Assembly: GCA_013695905.1 (NCBI GenBank)
Contig: JACCZQ010000472.1
Coordinates: forward strand, 1 to 5,977
Origin: Chthoniobacterales bacterium
Lineage (GTDB): Bacteria > Verrucomicrobiota > Verrucomicrobiia > Chthoniobacterales > UBA10450
DNA length: 5,977 bases
Direction: 5' to 3'
This document shows, one piece after another, positions 1-5,488 of the stretch. The position numbers and the translations under genes were made by a program. The first letter of the stretch is position 1. Each line of letters begins with the position of its first letter. The notes below the pieces were generated by a model that saw only the letters and a program-made list of their open reading frames with translations, had not been told where the DNA came from and did not search any database.

Positions 1-152
1 CCACTAAGAGAGCCCCCATCACCGCAGAGAACGCCGAACAGATGATAAACCTTCGCCCCATCGTGCCTCCCAGACTTGATTCGTAATTTCTATAAACGGT
101 GGCTGTGTGAAGCAGGATGGGGAGGGATGAATGGAAGCCAGGAAGGGGATGC

Positions 153-173
153 AGAAGGCTGAAGGCAGAAGGC
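153..173 (+). repeat. Three tandem 7-base units (A/T)GAAGGC
   Basis: Three head-to-tail copies of a 7-base unit, AGAAGGC, TGAAGGC and AGAAGGC, sit inside a longer purine-rich tract (about 112-176). Such short purine repeats are common between genes in some GC-rich bacteria and yield spurious open frames. Function unknown. Confidence 0.7.
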
Positions 174-190
174 AGATCGAGATCGATCTG
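173..190. repeat. Perfect 8-bp dyad, 2-base centre
   Basis: CAGATCGA and TCGATCTG flank a central GA, giving an 18-base near-perfect palindrome directly abutting the tandem repeat on its left. With a two-base centre it is better suited to binding a dimeric protein as duplex DNA than to forming a stable hairpin. No adjacent gene suggests an operator role, and chance or repeat-related origin is possible. Confidence 0.5.
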
Positions 191-275
191 ATTTCCTGGC
201 AATCTCGGGAGCAGCGAAACAAGTGCGGCGACGGAAATATCAGAACCTCAGGTGCCGCAGTGCTCTAAGTCGAGT

Positions 276-299
276 TTCCTGCATTCCTGCTTTCCTGAT
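276..299 (+). repeat. Three tandem 8-base units TTCCTG(C/A)N
   Basis: Three consecutive units TTCCTGCA, TTCCTGCT and TTCCTGAT begin a pyrimidine-rich tract that continues to about 323, just beyond the stop codon of the minus-strand gene ending at 334. Read on the minus strand it is purine-rich and resembles the tract at 112-176, so the two form a diverged inverted pair. Confidence 0.6.
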
Positions 300-333
300 C
301 CCCTCCTGGTTTCCTCCTTCCAAATTCATCCTG

Positions 334-2523
334 CTACGGCTTCGCCAAAACGCTGAAGAGGTTGGAGTAATCATCCGTCCAAACGCGGAGGCTTGGATCG
401 GGTTCGGTTGGAGTCACCTTGGAGTCGCCGCTGTCCTCCCACTCCTGCGTCGTGAGCGGTAGCTGCCGCCGGCTCACCACCACATAAGTGGAAGCGTCGA
501 AGTCAACGTCGGTGGGATCGTGCTCGATCGTGAGCGACTGCAAGCCGAGGGCGTGCGCAGCATTGGCGATCACGCTCTCGAGGCGCAAGTAACGGTTGCT
601 CACGTGAAACAGGATAACGCCTTCCGCTTTCGTATGCCGCAGATACAGCTCCAACGCTTCACGGGTGAGCAGGTGAAGGGGAATCCCGTCGCCGGTGAAT
701 GCGTCCACCACCAGCATGTCGAAGCCGTTGGGCGGCTCCTGCTCCAGAGTAGTGCGAGCATCGCCGAAGCGGATCGCCACCTTTGGGAAGCCTTCGGACA
801 AATAAGTGAAGTGTTCCCGCGCGATATTCGCCACTTCCGGATCGAGCTCGTAGAATACCACCTCGCGCTCGCCGCGCGCCGCTTCCGATTCCGGAGCAGT
901 GCGTGCGTAGGCGGCGAGGGTGCCCACCCCCAGACCGATCCCGCCCATCTTCAGCGGACTGCGCTTCTCGTCCTCCGCCAGGAGCCGGTAAACCATCCCG
1001 ACCGCCGACTGCTCGCTGTAGTAGCTGAGCGGCCGCCGCGCTTTGTCGGGATCAGTCGACTGCACCCCATGCGTGGTGCCGCCATGCACAAACGTTTTCC
1101 GATCCGCCCCCACCTCCACGTGCATTGGGCCGTAGATATTCCGGTAGTAGGAAGTCTCCGTCTCCTCGCCGGCGAGCAGCGGCCCGGCCATTTTGCTGAC
1201 GGTAACCCCAAGCCCGAGCACAATAATCCCGATGGTGGCGATCAGATTCAGCCAGACGTTCTGCAACAGGCGAACGCCGTGCACGATCGTGACGGCGAAG
1301 AGCACCGCCAGCGCGAGCGCGAGCAGCAGCGGATACTCCAGCTGCACCTTGAAGAGAAACGGCGCCGCCAGGCTCACAAACGCACCACCCGCCGCGCCGC
1401 CGGCGGAGATCGCGAGATAATAGCGGCTCAGGAATCGCGCTGCCGGGCGCAGCACGTAGAGCTCACCATGCAGCAGCATGACGAGGAAAAAGAACGCGCT
1501 GGAGGTGAGCACCAGCCCCACGGTCACCCCGCTCGCGGTGAAGGTATGGCCGAGCAGCTGCTTATTGAAGCCGAGCTCCGACCAGCCATACCGCAGCGAC
1601 ACAAACGTCTGCAGCGCGAAGCCGAGCAGCGCCAGCGACAGGATCCATTCGCGCCGATAAAGGCCGCCGAAGCAGATGATAAACGTGAGCAGATAGAGCG
1701 AGAGCGGAATGACCCAGAGCATCGGGATCGGCGCGATATCCTGCGTCATGCGGGAGGTGACGCTCACGAGCAATCCGGATCCGACCGCCGCGAGAAACAT
1801 CCAACCGAGCAGCGCCTGCCAACCAGGAGCTGGAGCATCGGGCTCAACGGTTTCTGTTGCCTGCTCCAAGCCCGGCCGCGCCAGCCACACCGCAATGCTG
1901 AGACCGGCGACGAACAGTGCCACGCCGCGAAATCCCCACGTCCATGCCGTCGCGGAGGCGGAGACGGAAAGATTCGGCTCGATGAGCGTGGGATACGCCA
2001 GCAGCGCGCCGAGGGAGCCGACATTCGACACCGCGTAAAAGGCGTAGGGATCGCGGACGCCGGAGAGCCGCGCCCACACCTGCACGAGAATGCTGACGCT
2101 GCCGACCAGCACCGCCGGCAGCGCGACGAACTGCACCAGCTTGAGGAGCAACTGTCCTGCGGGATTGGTGAACCACGTCAGCCGCCAGACGTCGCCGACC
2201 GGCACCGTGGCGAGACCTGCAGCGACGAGCCATAGCACGGTGTAGAGCACGATCTGCTGCTTCGGCCGCAACATGGCCACGCCGTAGGCCAGCGCGTATC
2301 CGGCGAGCAGCGCCGTCTGGAAGAAGACGAGGCAAACCGACCACACCGCGGCCGAGCCGCCGAAGCGCGGCAGCACAATTTTTCCCACGAGCGGTTGCAG
2401 CGAGAAGAGCAGGAAGGCCGCGGCGAAAATGGTGAGCGTGCCGAGCGCCAGCACGAGGAGACGATGGCCGCTGCGCGCGGGTGGCTGCTCCGTGGTGGGC
2501 GTTGGTTCTTCTGCTGTCGCCAT
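334..2523 (-). CDS. Fused membrane/spermidine-synthase-like protein
   Basis: A 729-residue protein. Residues about 22-450 are very hydrophobic, with roughly 12 to 13 membrane segments; the first block (around FLLFSLQPLVGKIVLPRFGG) is typical of the bacterial 'fused MFS/spermidine synthase' proteins. The C-terminal ~260 residues form a Rossmann methyltransferase-like aminopropyltransferase domain: a glycine loop GLGVG (530-534), an acidic strand end YELDP (558-562), GDAR (587-590), VVDAFTGDG (605-613) with possible active-site Asp607, and the common family ending TDDYSNLFSVL. The glycine loop is not the GGGDG of true SpeE, so spermidine synthesis is uncertain; substrate unknown. Start: the open frame extends 28 codons upstream to 2607, but that extension runs into the palindrome at 2584-2642, so the ATG at 2523 is preferred; an AGGA lies about 12 bases upstream. 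No speD-like partner is visible in this window. Transcribed divergently from the transpeptidase gene. Confidence 0.88.
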   Translation of the reverse strand: MATAEEPTPTTEQPPARSGHRLLVLALGTLTIFAAAFLLFSLQPLVGKIVLPRFGGSAAVWSVCLVFFQTALLAGYALAYGVAMLRPKQQIVLYTVLWLVAAGLATVPVGDVWRLTWFTNPAGQLLLKLVQFVALPAVLVGSVSILVQVWARLSGVRDPYAFYAVSNVGSLGALLAYPTLIEPNLSVSASATAWTWGFRGVALFVAGLSIAVWLARPGLEQATETVEPDAPAPGWQALLGWMFLAAVGSGLLVSVTSRMTQDIAPIPMLWVIPLSLYLLTFIICFGGLYRREWILSLALLGFALQTFVSLRYGWSELGFNKQLLGHTFTASGVTVGLVLTSSAFFFLVMLLHGELYVLRPAARFLSRYYLAISAGGAAGGAFVSLAAPFLFKVQLEYPLLLALALAVLFAVTIVHGVRLLQNVWLNLIATIGIIVLGLGVTVSKMAGPLLAGEETETSYYRNIYGPMHVEVGADRKTFVHGGTTHGVQSTDPDKARRPLSYYSEQSAVGMVYRLLAEDEKRSPLKMGGIGLGVGTLAAYARTAPESEAARGEREVVFYELDPEVANIAREHFTYLSEGFPKVAIRFGDARTTLEQEPPNGFDMLVVDAFTGDGIPLHLLTREALELYLRHTKAEGVILFHVSNRYLRLESVIANAAHALGLQSLTIEHDPTDVDFDASTYVVVSRRQLPLTTQEWEDSGDSKVTPTEPDPSLRVWTDDYSNLFSVLAKP

Positions 2524-2654
2524 CGGCTGTGTTATTCCTACACCAATCGAACGCGACGCGCGGTTTCGCCGCTTTTGCGGTGGGTAGCGCAAGTTTTCAA
2601 CTTGCAAGCCTGTTACGAATGCAAGTTACAAACTTGCGCTACGATTCGGCACAA
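2524..2654. promoter_or_regulatory. Divergent intergenic region with palindrome
   Basis: This 131-base gap separates the starts of two divergent genes, so promoters for both the membrane/spermidine-synthase-like gene and the transpeptidase-racemase pair should lie here. I cannot point to a convincing -35/-10 pair. Almost half of it is taken up by the nested palindrome at 2584-2642, whose right edge is 12 bases from the transpeptidase ATG. Confidence 0.5.
2584..2642. repeat. Nested palindromic repeat (REP-like)
   Basis: A left arm of 23 bases (2584-2606, beginning GTAGCGCAAGTTT) is matched by the inverted right arm (2620-2642, ending AAACTTGCGCTAC) with two mismatches, around a 13-base spacer. 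Each arm also contains its own perfect hairpin: GCAAGTT-TTC-AACTTGC at 2589-2605 and GCAAGTT-ACA-AACTTGC at 2621-2637. The element can therefore fold as one long stem or as two small ones. This is the architecture of bacterial REP/BIME-like or MITE-like intergenic palindromes, which are often moved by RAYT transposases. No transposase is encoded here. No flanking target duplication is evident. Confidence 0.82.
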
Positions 2655-3416
2655 ATGAAAAGGACGCTGGTGACGCTATTCTGTGCGCTGACAATCATGC
2701 CAATGTCTGCGGCTGAGAAAGAGGCAATCGCGCGGAGCAGGCAGCTGATTGTCGTGACCGCGCCGAATTGGAATTCGAACCGCGGCGTGCTGCAGCTGCT
2801 CGAGCGTGCGGCGGGCGGGGAATGGCAGCGCGTGGGCGACGATGTGCCGGTGATGCTGGGGCGGAATGGCCTCGCGTGGGGCATCGGTTTGCACCCGCCT
2901 GCGCCGGAGGCTACGGCGCGGCAGGCTAAGGAGCAGCCGACGAAACGCGAAGGCGACGGGCGTGCTCCAGCCGGTGTGTTTGAGCTGGAGCGCGTGTATG
3001 GCGGCGCAGGAACGCGCCGGCTCGGACGCTTCCCGTATCAGCAGCTCAGCCAAGTGATGGAGTGCATCGACGATTCGGAATCGCGTTCTTACAATCGCAT
3101 AGTTGACGTCGCACAGGTGCCGGTGCGGGAGCGGGATTGGACGCGGACGGAGACGGTGCGGGCGGCGAACCCGATGTTTCGCTGGCTGGTGGAGGTGAAG
3201 CATAACTGGGAGCAACGTCCCGGCTACGGCTCCTGCATCTGGCTGCACATCTGGAAAGCGCCGGGTGTGGCGACGAGCGGTTGCACGGCGATGGAGACGG
3301 CCGCGCTGGAGCGGCTCGTGCATTGGCTCGATGCACGTAAGCGGCCACTGCTGGTGCAATTACCGCGAGCCGAGATGCGGCGGTTGCTGCCGGGGCTGAA
3401 GATGGAGGGGCACTGA
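2655..3416 (+). CDS. Secreted L,D-transpeptidase (YkuD-like)
   Basis: A 253-residue protein starting with an export signal (MKR, hydrophobic core to about residue 18, then SAA/EKEA, likely cleaved near 18-20). The mature part matches the COG3786-type YkuD family by several landmarks: KREGDGRAPAG (97-107), CIDDSESRSYNRIVD (137-151), and the catalytic segment with His198 in WLHIW and TSGCTAM with nucleophile Cys210. Such enzymes act in the periplasm on peptidoglycan stem peptides, forming 3-3 cross-links, attaching proteins, or exchanging terminal D-amino acids; which of these applies here is not visible. Start choice: the frame is open back to 2481, but that portion is antisense to the divergent gene and reads through the palindrome, and only the ATG at 2655 gives a good signal peptide. 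No clear Shine-Dalgarno precedes it. The next gene begins one base after its stop, so the two are surely co-transcribed. Confidence 0.86.
   Translation: MKRTLVTLFCALTIMPMSAAEKEAIARSRQLIVVTAPNWNSNRGVLQLLERAAGGEWQRVGDDVPVMLGRNGLAWGIGLHPPAPEATARQAKEQPTKREGDGRAPAGVFELERVYGGAGTRRLGRFPYQQLSQVMECIDDSESRSYNRIVDVAQVPVRERDWTRTETVRAANPMFRWLVEVKHNWEQRPGYGSCIWLHIWKAPGVATSGCTAMETAALERLVHWLDARKRPLLVQLPRAEMRRLLPGLKMEGH
3404..3410 (+). promoter_or_regulatory. Ribosome binding site for the racemase
   Basis: GGAGGGG lies seven bases before the GTG at 3418, inside the last codons of the transpeptidase gene. It supports the GTG start and coupled expression of the two genes. Confidence 0.75.
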
Positions 3417-3417
3417 G

Positions 3418-4683
3418 GTGAAGACGCTCGGCATCGTGGGCGGAATCGGGCCGGAATCGACGATCGAATACTACCGCTTCATCCTCGATAGCTACCGCAC
3501 GCGGGTGACGGATGGCTCCGCGCCGCACCTGCTCATCGATAGCATCGATGTGAACCGCGGCATCGCGATGCTGGAGGCGAACGATCGCGCAGCGTTAGCG
3601 GATTACCTGTCTTCGTCCGTGGAGCGGCTGGTGCGAGCGGGTGCTGAGGTGGGGCTCATCGCGGCGAATACGCCGCACATCGTGTTCGAGGAGGTGCAGC
3701 AGCAGTCGGCGATTCCGCTGCTCAGCATTGTCGAAGCGGCGTGTCAGCGTGCACGCGCGCTCGGCCTGCAGAGGCTGGCGCTGCTCGGCACCGGCTTCAC
3801 GATGCGCGGGCGGTTTTATCCGGAGGTGTTTTCCCGTGCAGGGATCGAGTTGGTGACCCCGACAGACGAGGAGAAGGCATTCATCCACCAGAAATACATC
3901 GACGAGCTGCTCAAGAATCAGTTTCTCCCGGAAACGCGCGCTGCGATCGTCGGAGTGCTGGCGCGCATGCGGCGCGAAGACGGAATCGCAGCGGTCGTTC
4001 TGGCCGGCACCGAGCTGCCGCTCCTGCTGCGCGGCGCTGAGCCCGACGGGTTGCCGTTTCTCGACACAACGCTGATCCACGTCGCCGCCGCAGTGGACGC
4101 GATTCTCCCCTGGCTCTTTCTCGAAAGAGCGAGACGCAGATTAGATCCCAAGATTCGCGCGGTTGCCGAAGATATAAAATCTCCGCCGCCGTCACGCTGC
4201 CGACTAGCTCGCCGCTGCGGCCGCGGCTTTGTCGAGCGCACGCTGATCCCACTCCGCACGCAGAACCTTCTGCTCGGCGCTGAGGACTGCGAGACGGGCG
4301 GGGACGCCTTTGTATTTCTTGACGATTCCCGCCACTTTCCGATCAACCGCTCCCTGGCCAACGAGGCTCTGGAGTTTCTCGTAGGCGCGGAGGCGCAACA
4401 TTTCTTCGCCACCACTGGCTGCGTTTCGTTCGCGGAGGTTGTGCAGGATAATCTCGAAGAGCGGCTTGAATTCGTACGCGGTTTTCGAGGAGAGTACTGC
4501 CACCAATTCTTCGGTGATATTGTCCGGAGCGCGCCGGGAGAAAGAAGCGCCAGATGGTTTAGCCATCGCGGACTGTATCATGGATTTGAGGAATTGCCAC
4601 TGCTGCACGCTGGGCGTGTGCAGCAGGAGAGCTGCAGGTCGCTCCGGGATGGCTCCCGTCTCCCGGGGGCAAGGTTCGGGTGA
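3418..4683 (+). CDS. Asp/Glu racemase family protein, over-long frame
   Basis: Residues 1 to about 230 are a full aspartate/glutamate racemase (RacX/YgeA-like, COG1794) domain: MKTLGIVGGIGPEST at the start, AANTPH (82-87), GTGFTMRGRFYPEVF (124-138), LAGTELPLLL (195-204) and the end DTTLIHVAAAVDAI (216-229). These PLP-independent cytosolic enzymes use two cysteines, one just before NTxH and one in GCTE; here they are Ala83 and Gly197. The family normally ends near residue 230, but this frame has no stop until 4681-4683, giving 421 residues. From 4204 the extra tail is antisense to a credible minus-strand gene in exact codon register, so much of it may be a fortuitous open frame. A one-base shift near 4110-4140 would reach a TAG at 4142-4144, so a frameshift is one explanation. 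GTG start with a strong ribosome site; one base after the transpeptidase stop. Domain call is firm, the 3' end is not. Confidence 0.8.
   Translation: MKTLGIVGGIGPESTIEYYRFILDSYRTRVTDGSAPHLLIDSIDVNRGIAMLEANDRAALADYLSSSVERLVRAGAEVGLIAANTPHIVFEEVQQQSAIPLLSIVEAACQRARALGLQRLALLGTGFTMRGRFYPEVFSRAGIELVTPTDEEKAFIHQKYIDELLKNQFLPETRAAIVGVLARMRREDGIAAVVLAGTELPLLLRGAEPDGLPFLDTTLIHVAAAVDAILPWLFLERARRRLDPKIRAVAEDIKSPPPSRCRLARRCGRGFVERTLIPLRTQNLLLGAEDCETGGDAFVFLDDSRHFPINRSLANEALEFLVGAEAQHFFATTGCVSFAEVVQDNLEERLEFVRGFRGEYCHQFFGDIVRSAPGERSARWFSHRGLYHGFEELPLLHAGRVQQESCRSLRDGSRLPGARFG
4113..4130. terminator. Hairpin at expected racemase end (weak)
   Basis: GCTCTTT and AAAGAGC form a perfect 7-bp stem with a four-base loop CTCG. 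It falls just where the racemase domain normally ends and where a convergent gene pair would need a terminator. There is no T-run on either side and the stem is short, so a role as terminator is only possible. Translated in the racemase frame it is part of the tail. Confidence 0.3.
4204..4566 (-). CDS. Conserved-looking 120-aa protein, unknown
   Basis: I do not recognise the family. The protein is soluble-looking and largely helical in composition: an N-terminal segment with ITEELVAVLSSKTAYEFKPLFEIILHNLRER (residues about 16-47), a charged middle (EEMLRLRAYEKLQSLV), a basic KKYKG, and an alanine-rich C-terminus. It has no signal peptide or membrane segment. Start is uncertain: ATG at 4566 is chosen, with alternatives ATG at 4581 and GTG at 4608; none has a Shine-Dalgarno, and the GTG lies inside a hairpin. 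The whole gene is antisense to the C-terminal extension of the racemase frame. Its natural amino-acid composition suggests that this is the real gene, while the plus-strand frame opposite is open because this gene avoids TTA, CTA and TCA codons. It follows the proline-rich membrane protein gene in the same direction after about 140 bases. Confidence 0.6.
   Translation of the reverse strand: MAKPSGASFSRRAPDNITEELVAVLSSKTAYEFKPLFEIILHNLRERNAASGGEEMLRLRAYEKLQSLVGQGAVDRKVAGIVKKYKGVPARLAVLSAEQKVLRAEWDQRALDKAAAAAAS
4600..4626. other. Perfect 9-bp inverted repeat
   Basis: CTGCTGCAC (4600-4608) and GTGCAGCAG (4618-4626) form a perfect stem with a nine-base loop. On the minus strand it lies between the stop of the proline-rich gene and the preferred start of the 120-aa gene, 34 bases from that ATG. 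It lacks a T-run, so it may be a leader structure, a protein-binding dyad or chance; CTG/CAG richness makes such repeats easier to form by chance. Confidence 0.45.
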
Positions 4684-4706
4684 GGGCGCAGGCCATTCCG
4701 CGCGTA

Positions 4707-4964
4707 TCAGTCTGCCGCGGGGACGACGCGTGGTGCTGGCACAGGTGAGACTTTGGGCTTCTTCGGCCGCGGGGTGCTCGCCTTCTTTGGCTTCGGCGGC
4801 GGCTGCACGATCGGCGGAGGAGGTGGCGGTGGATTGCGCCTGCGGTATTCCATCGTGGCGAGGCCGAGCAGGAACATGGCTGCCACGAAGGCGACCATTT
4901 TCTTCTCCTGTCGCGTTAGGACGAATCTCTCTCGCACCCAGTCGAGCAAATCACGTCGGTTCAC
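4707..4964 (-). CDS. Small membrane protein with Pro/Lys-rich tail
   Basis: An 85-residue protein of no family I recognise. Residues 1-22 are charged (MNRRDLLDWVRERFVLTRQEKK), 23-38 form one membrane helix (MVAFVAAMFLLGLATM), and 39-85 are a tail rich in proline and lysine, including seven consecutive prolines (45-51), PPPKPKK and later PRPKKPK. There are 18 prolines in total. The layout, short cytoplasmic end, one helix, then an extended basic tail, resembles the N-terminal half of TonB-like proteins or envelope spacers, but no C-terminal domain follows. The GTG start at 4964 overlaps the TGA of the KTSC gene (GTGA), with AAGGAG at 4973-4978 eight bases upstream, so the two are translationally coupled. 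The proline run should need elongation factor P for efficient synthesis. Confidence 0.75.
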   Translation of the reverse strand: MNRRDLLDWVRERFVLTRQEKKMVAFVAAMFLLGLATMEYRRRNPPPPPPPIVQPPPKPKKASTPRPKKPKVSPVPAPRVVPAAD

Positions 4965-5296
4965 CGGCGTCGCTCCTTCTGCTGGCTCCGCTTGACGCGC
5001 AAAGCCCGATACTTGCCCCGCACCTTCCTGTTATAGAACCTCGCCTTCGATTCGGCCGCCATGAGCTGCTGATGCACTGACGGCGGCACCTGGAGATAGC
5101 GGTAGGTGCCGCCGCGGTGAAATTCCACCTCCAGCGTCCGCAGTTGCCTGCTATAGCCAATGGCCGCAATCGCTCGCGATTGGACTGGCTGGCGCTGGAT
5201 CCGCGAGGTGATCGGTTCAACCGAGTGATCAGCCGCTCGGGAGAAGGAGACGAACAACGCCGTGGCGAGCAGCAGTGTCAGAGCCCGCCCTTTCAT
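4961..5296 (-). CDS. Secreted KTSC-domain protein
   Basis: A 111-residue protein. Residues 1 to about 21 are a signal peptide (MKGRALTLLLATALFVSFSRA, likely cut before or after the next Ala). Residues about 39-100 match the KTSC domain: SRAIAAIGYSRQLRTLEVEF, RGGTYRYLQVPPSVHQQL, AAESKARFYNRKVRGKY. KTSC is a small domain of about 60 residues, named for its occurrence at the C-terminus of some lysyl-tRNA synthetases, and is also found alone in many bacterial proteins; its function is not established. Here it is exported and ends in a strongly basic tail (VKRSQQKERRR). The ATG at 5296 has no clear Shine-Dalgarno and is preceded within three bases by a 9-bp hairpin. The stop overlaps the start of the proline-rich membrane protein gene. 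Confidence 0.82.
   Translation of the reverse strand: MKGRALTLLLATALFVSFSRAADHSVEPITSRIQRQPVQSRAIAAIGYSRQLRTLEVEFHRGGTYRYLQVPPSVHQQLMAAESKARFYNRKVRGKYRALRVKRSQQKERRR
4973..4978 (-). promoter_or_regulatory. Ribosome binding site for Pro-rich gene
   Basis: AAGGAG on the minus strand, eight bases before the GTG at 4964 and inside the basic 3' end of the KTSC gene. It decides the GTG start. Confidence 0.7.
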
Positions 5297-5298
5297 CC

Positions 5299-5327
5299 CG
5301 GCGACCAGTGTTAACCTGTGGTCGCCG
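5299..5327. promoter_or_regulatory. 9-bp inverted repeat before the KTSC start
   Basis: CGGCGACCA (5299-5307) and TGGTCGCCG (5319-5327) form a perfect 9-bp stem around an 11-base loop containing GTTAAC. In the minus-strand transcript it ends two bases before the ATG of the KTSC gene, where it would cover the ribosome binding region; as DNA it could be an operator. Which of these it is cannot be told from sequence. Confidence 0.5.
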
Positions 5328-5488
5328 TTAGTCGATACGATTCCCGCGCACCCGCCTGCTAAAGCTATCGCCAGGCTACCGCTGAACCTAACCCTTGGGG
5401 GCCGCTACCGGTCAAGCCTCGGAGGGCGCGCCGCAACTCTGAACGAGGCGGCAGCCTCAACGCGGCACGCCGATGAAACACGCAGGCG
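5328..5488. other. Intergenic region between nuoN and KTSC gene
   Basis: About 160 bases follow the stop of nuoN on the minus strand before the hairpin of the KTSC gene. A small hairpin GAGGC-GGCA-GCCTC at 5445-5458, 31 bases past the nuoN stop, is the only terminator candidate; its stem is only five pairs and no T-run follows. I see no RNA gene or clear promoter here, although one for the KTSC gene is expected. Confidence 0.4.

Larger units (their letters stand above)
1..333. other. Non-coding left flank with purine-rich repeats
   Basis: This stretch lies downstream of the minus-strand membrane/spermidine-synthase gene and I find no convincing gene in it. The open frames here translate to low-complexity peptides (for example runs like LLPSAFC) created by short tandem repeats, not to a recognisable protein. 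It holds a purine-rich tract with three 7-base units at 153-173, a perfect 8-bp dyad at 173-190, and a pyrimidine-rich tract with three 8-base units at 276-299. A plus-strand frame open from base 3 to a TAA at 84-86 could be the tail of a gene cut by the window edge, but its 27 residues match nothing I know. Confidence 0.6.

Noticed and set aside
3..86. Possible C-terminal tail of a plus-strand gene entering from the left edge
   Set aside because: Only 27 codons with no recognisable motif; cannot be told from chance.
19..222. A 67-codon minus-strand open frame in the left flank
   Set aside because: Its translation is low-complexity (LLPSAFC-type) produced by the tandem repeat, with no codon or domain support.
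153..299. Tandem repeats as a CRISPR array
   Set aside because: Units are 7-8 bases with no spacers of regular length, and no cas gene is present.
520..2235. A 571-codon plus-strand open frame opposite the membrane/spermidine-synthase-like gene
   Set aside because: It lies in exact antisense codon register with the real gene and stays open because that gene lacks TTA, CTA and TCA codons in the region. The product is Arg/Gln/His-rich with no domain.
2524..2607. 28-codon upstream extension of the membrane/spermidine-synthase-like gene
   Set aside because: Its start codon lies within the palindrome arm and the added residues are unlike the family; the ATG at 2523 gives a normal N-terminus.
2481..2654. 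Upstream extension of the transpeptidase frame
   Set aside because: It crosses the palindromic repeat and the start of the divergent gene, and only the ATG at 2655 produces a proper signal peptide.
2676..3359. A 227-codon minus-strand open frame opposite the transpeptidase gene
   Set aside because: Also in aligned antisense register with a clearly recognisable gene; its His/Arg/Pro-rich translation matches no family.
5445..5458. Hairpin after nuoN as a factor-independent terminator
   Set aside because: Stem of only five pairs and no T-run; noted in the intergenic entry but not called as a terminator.
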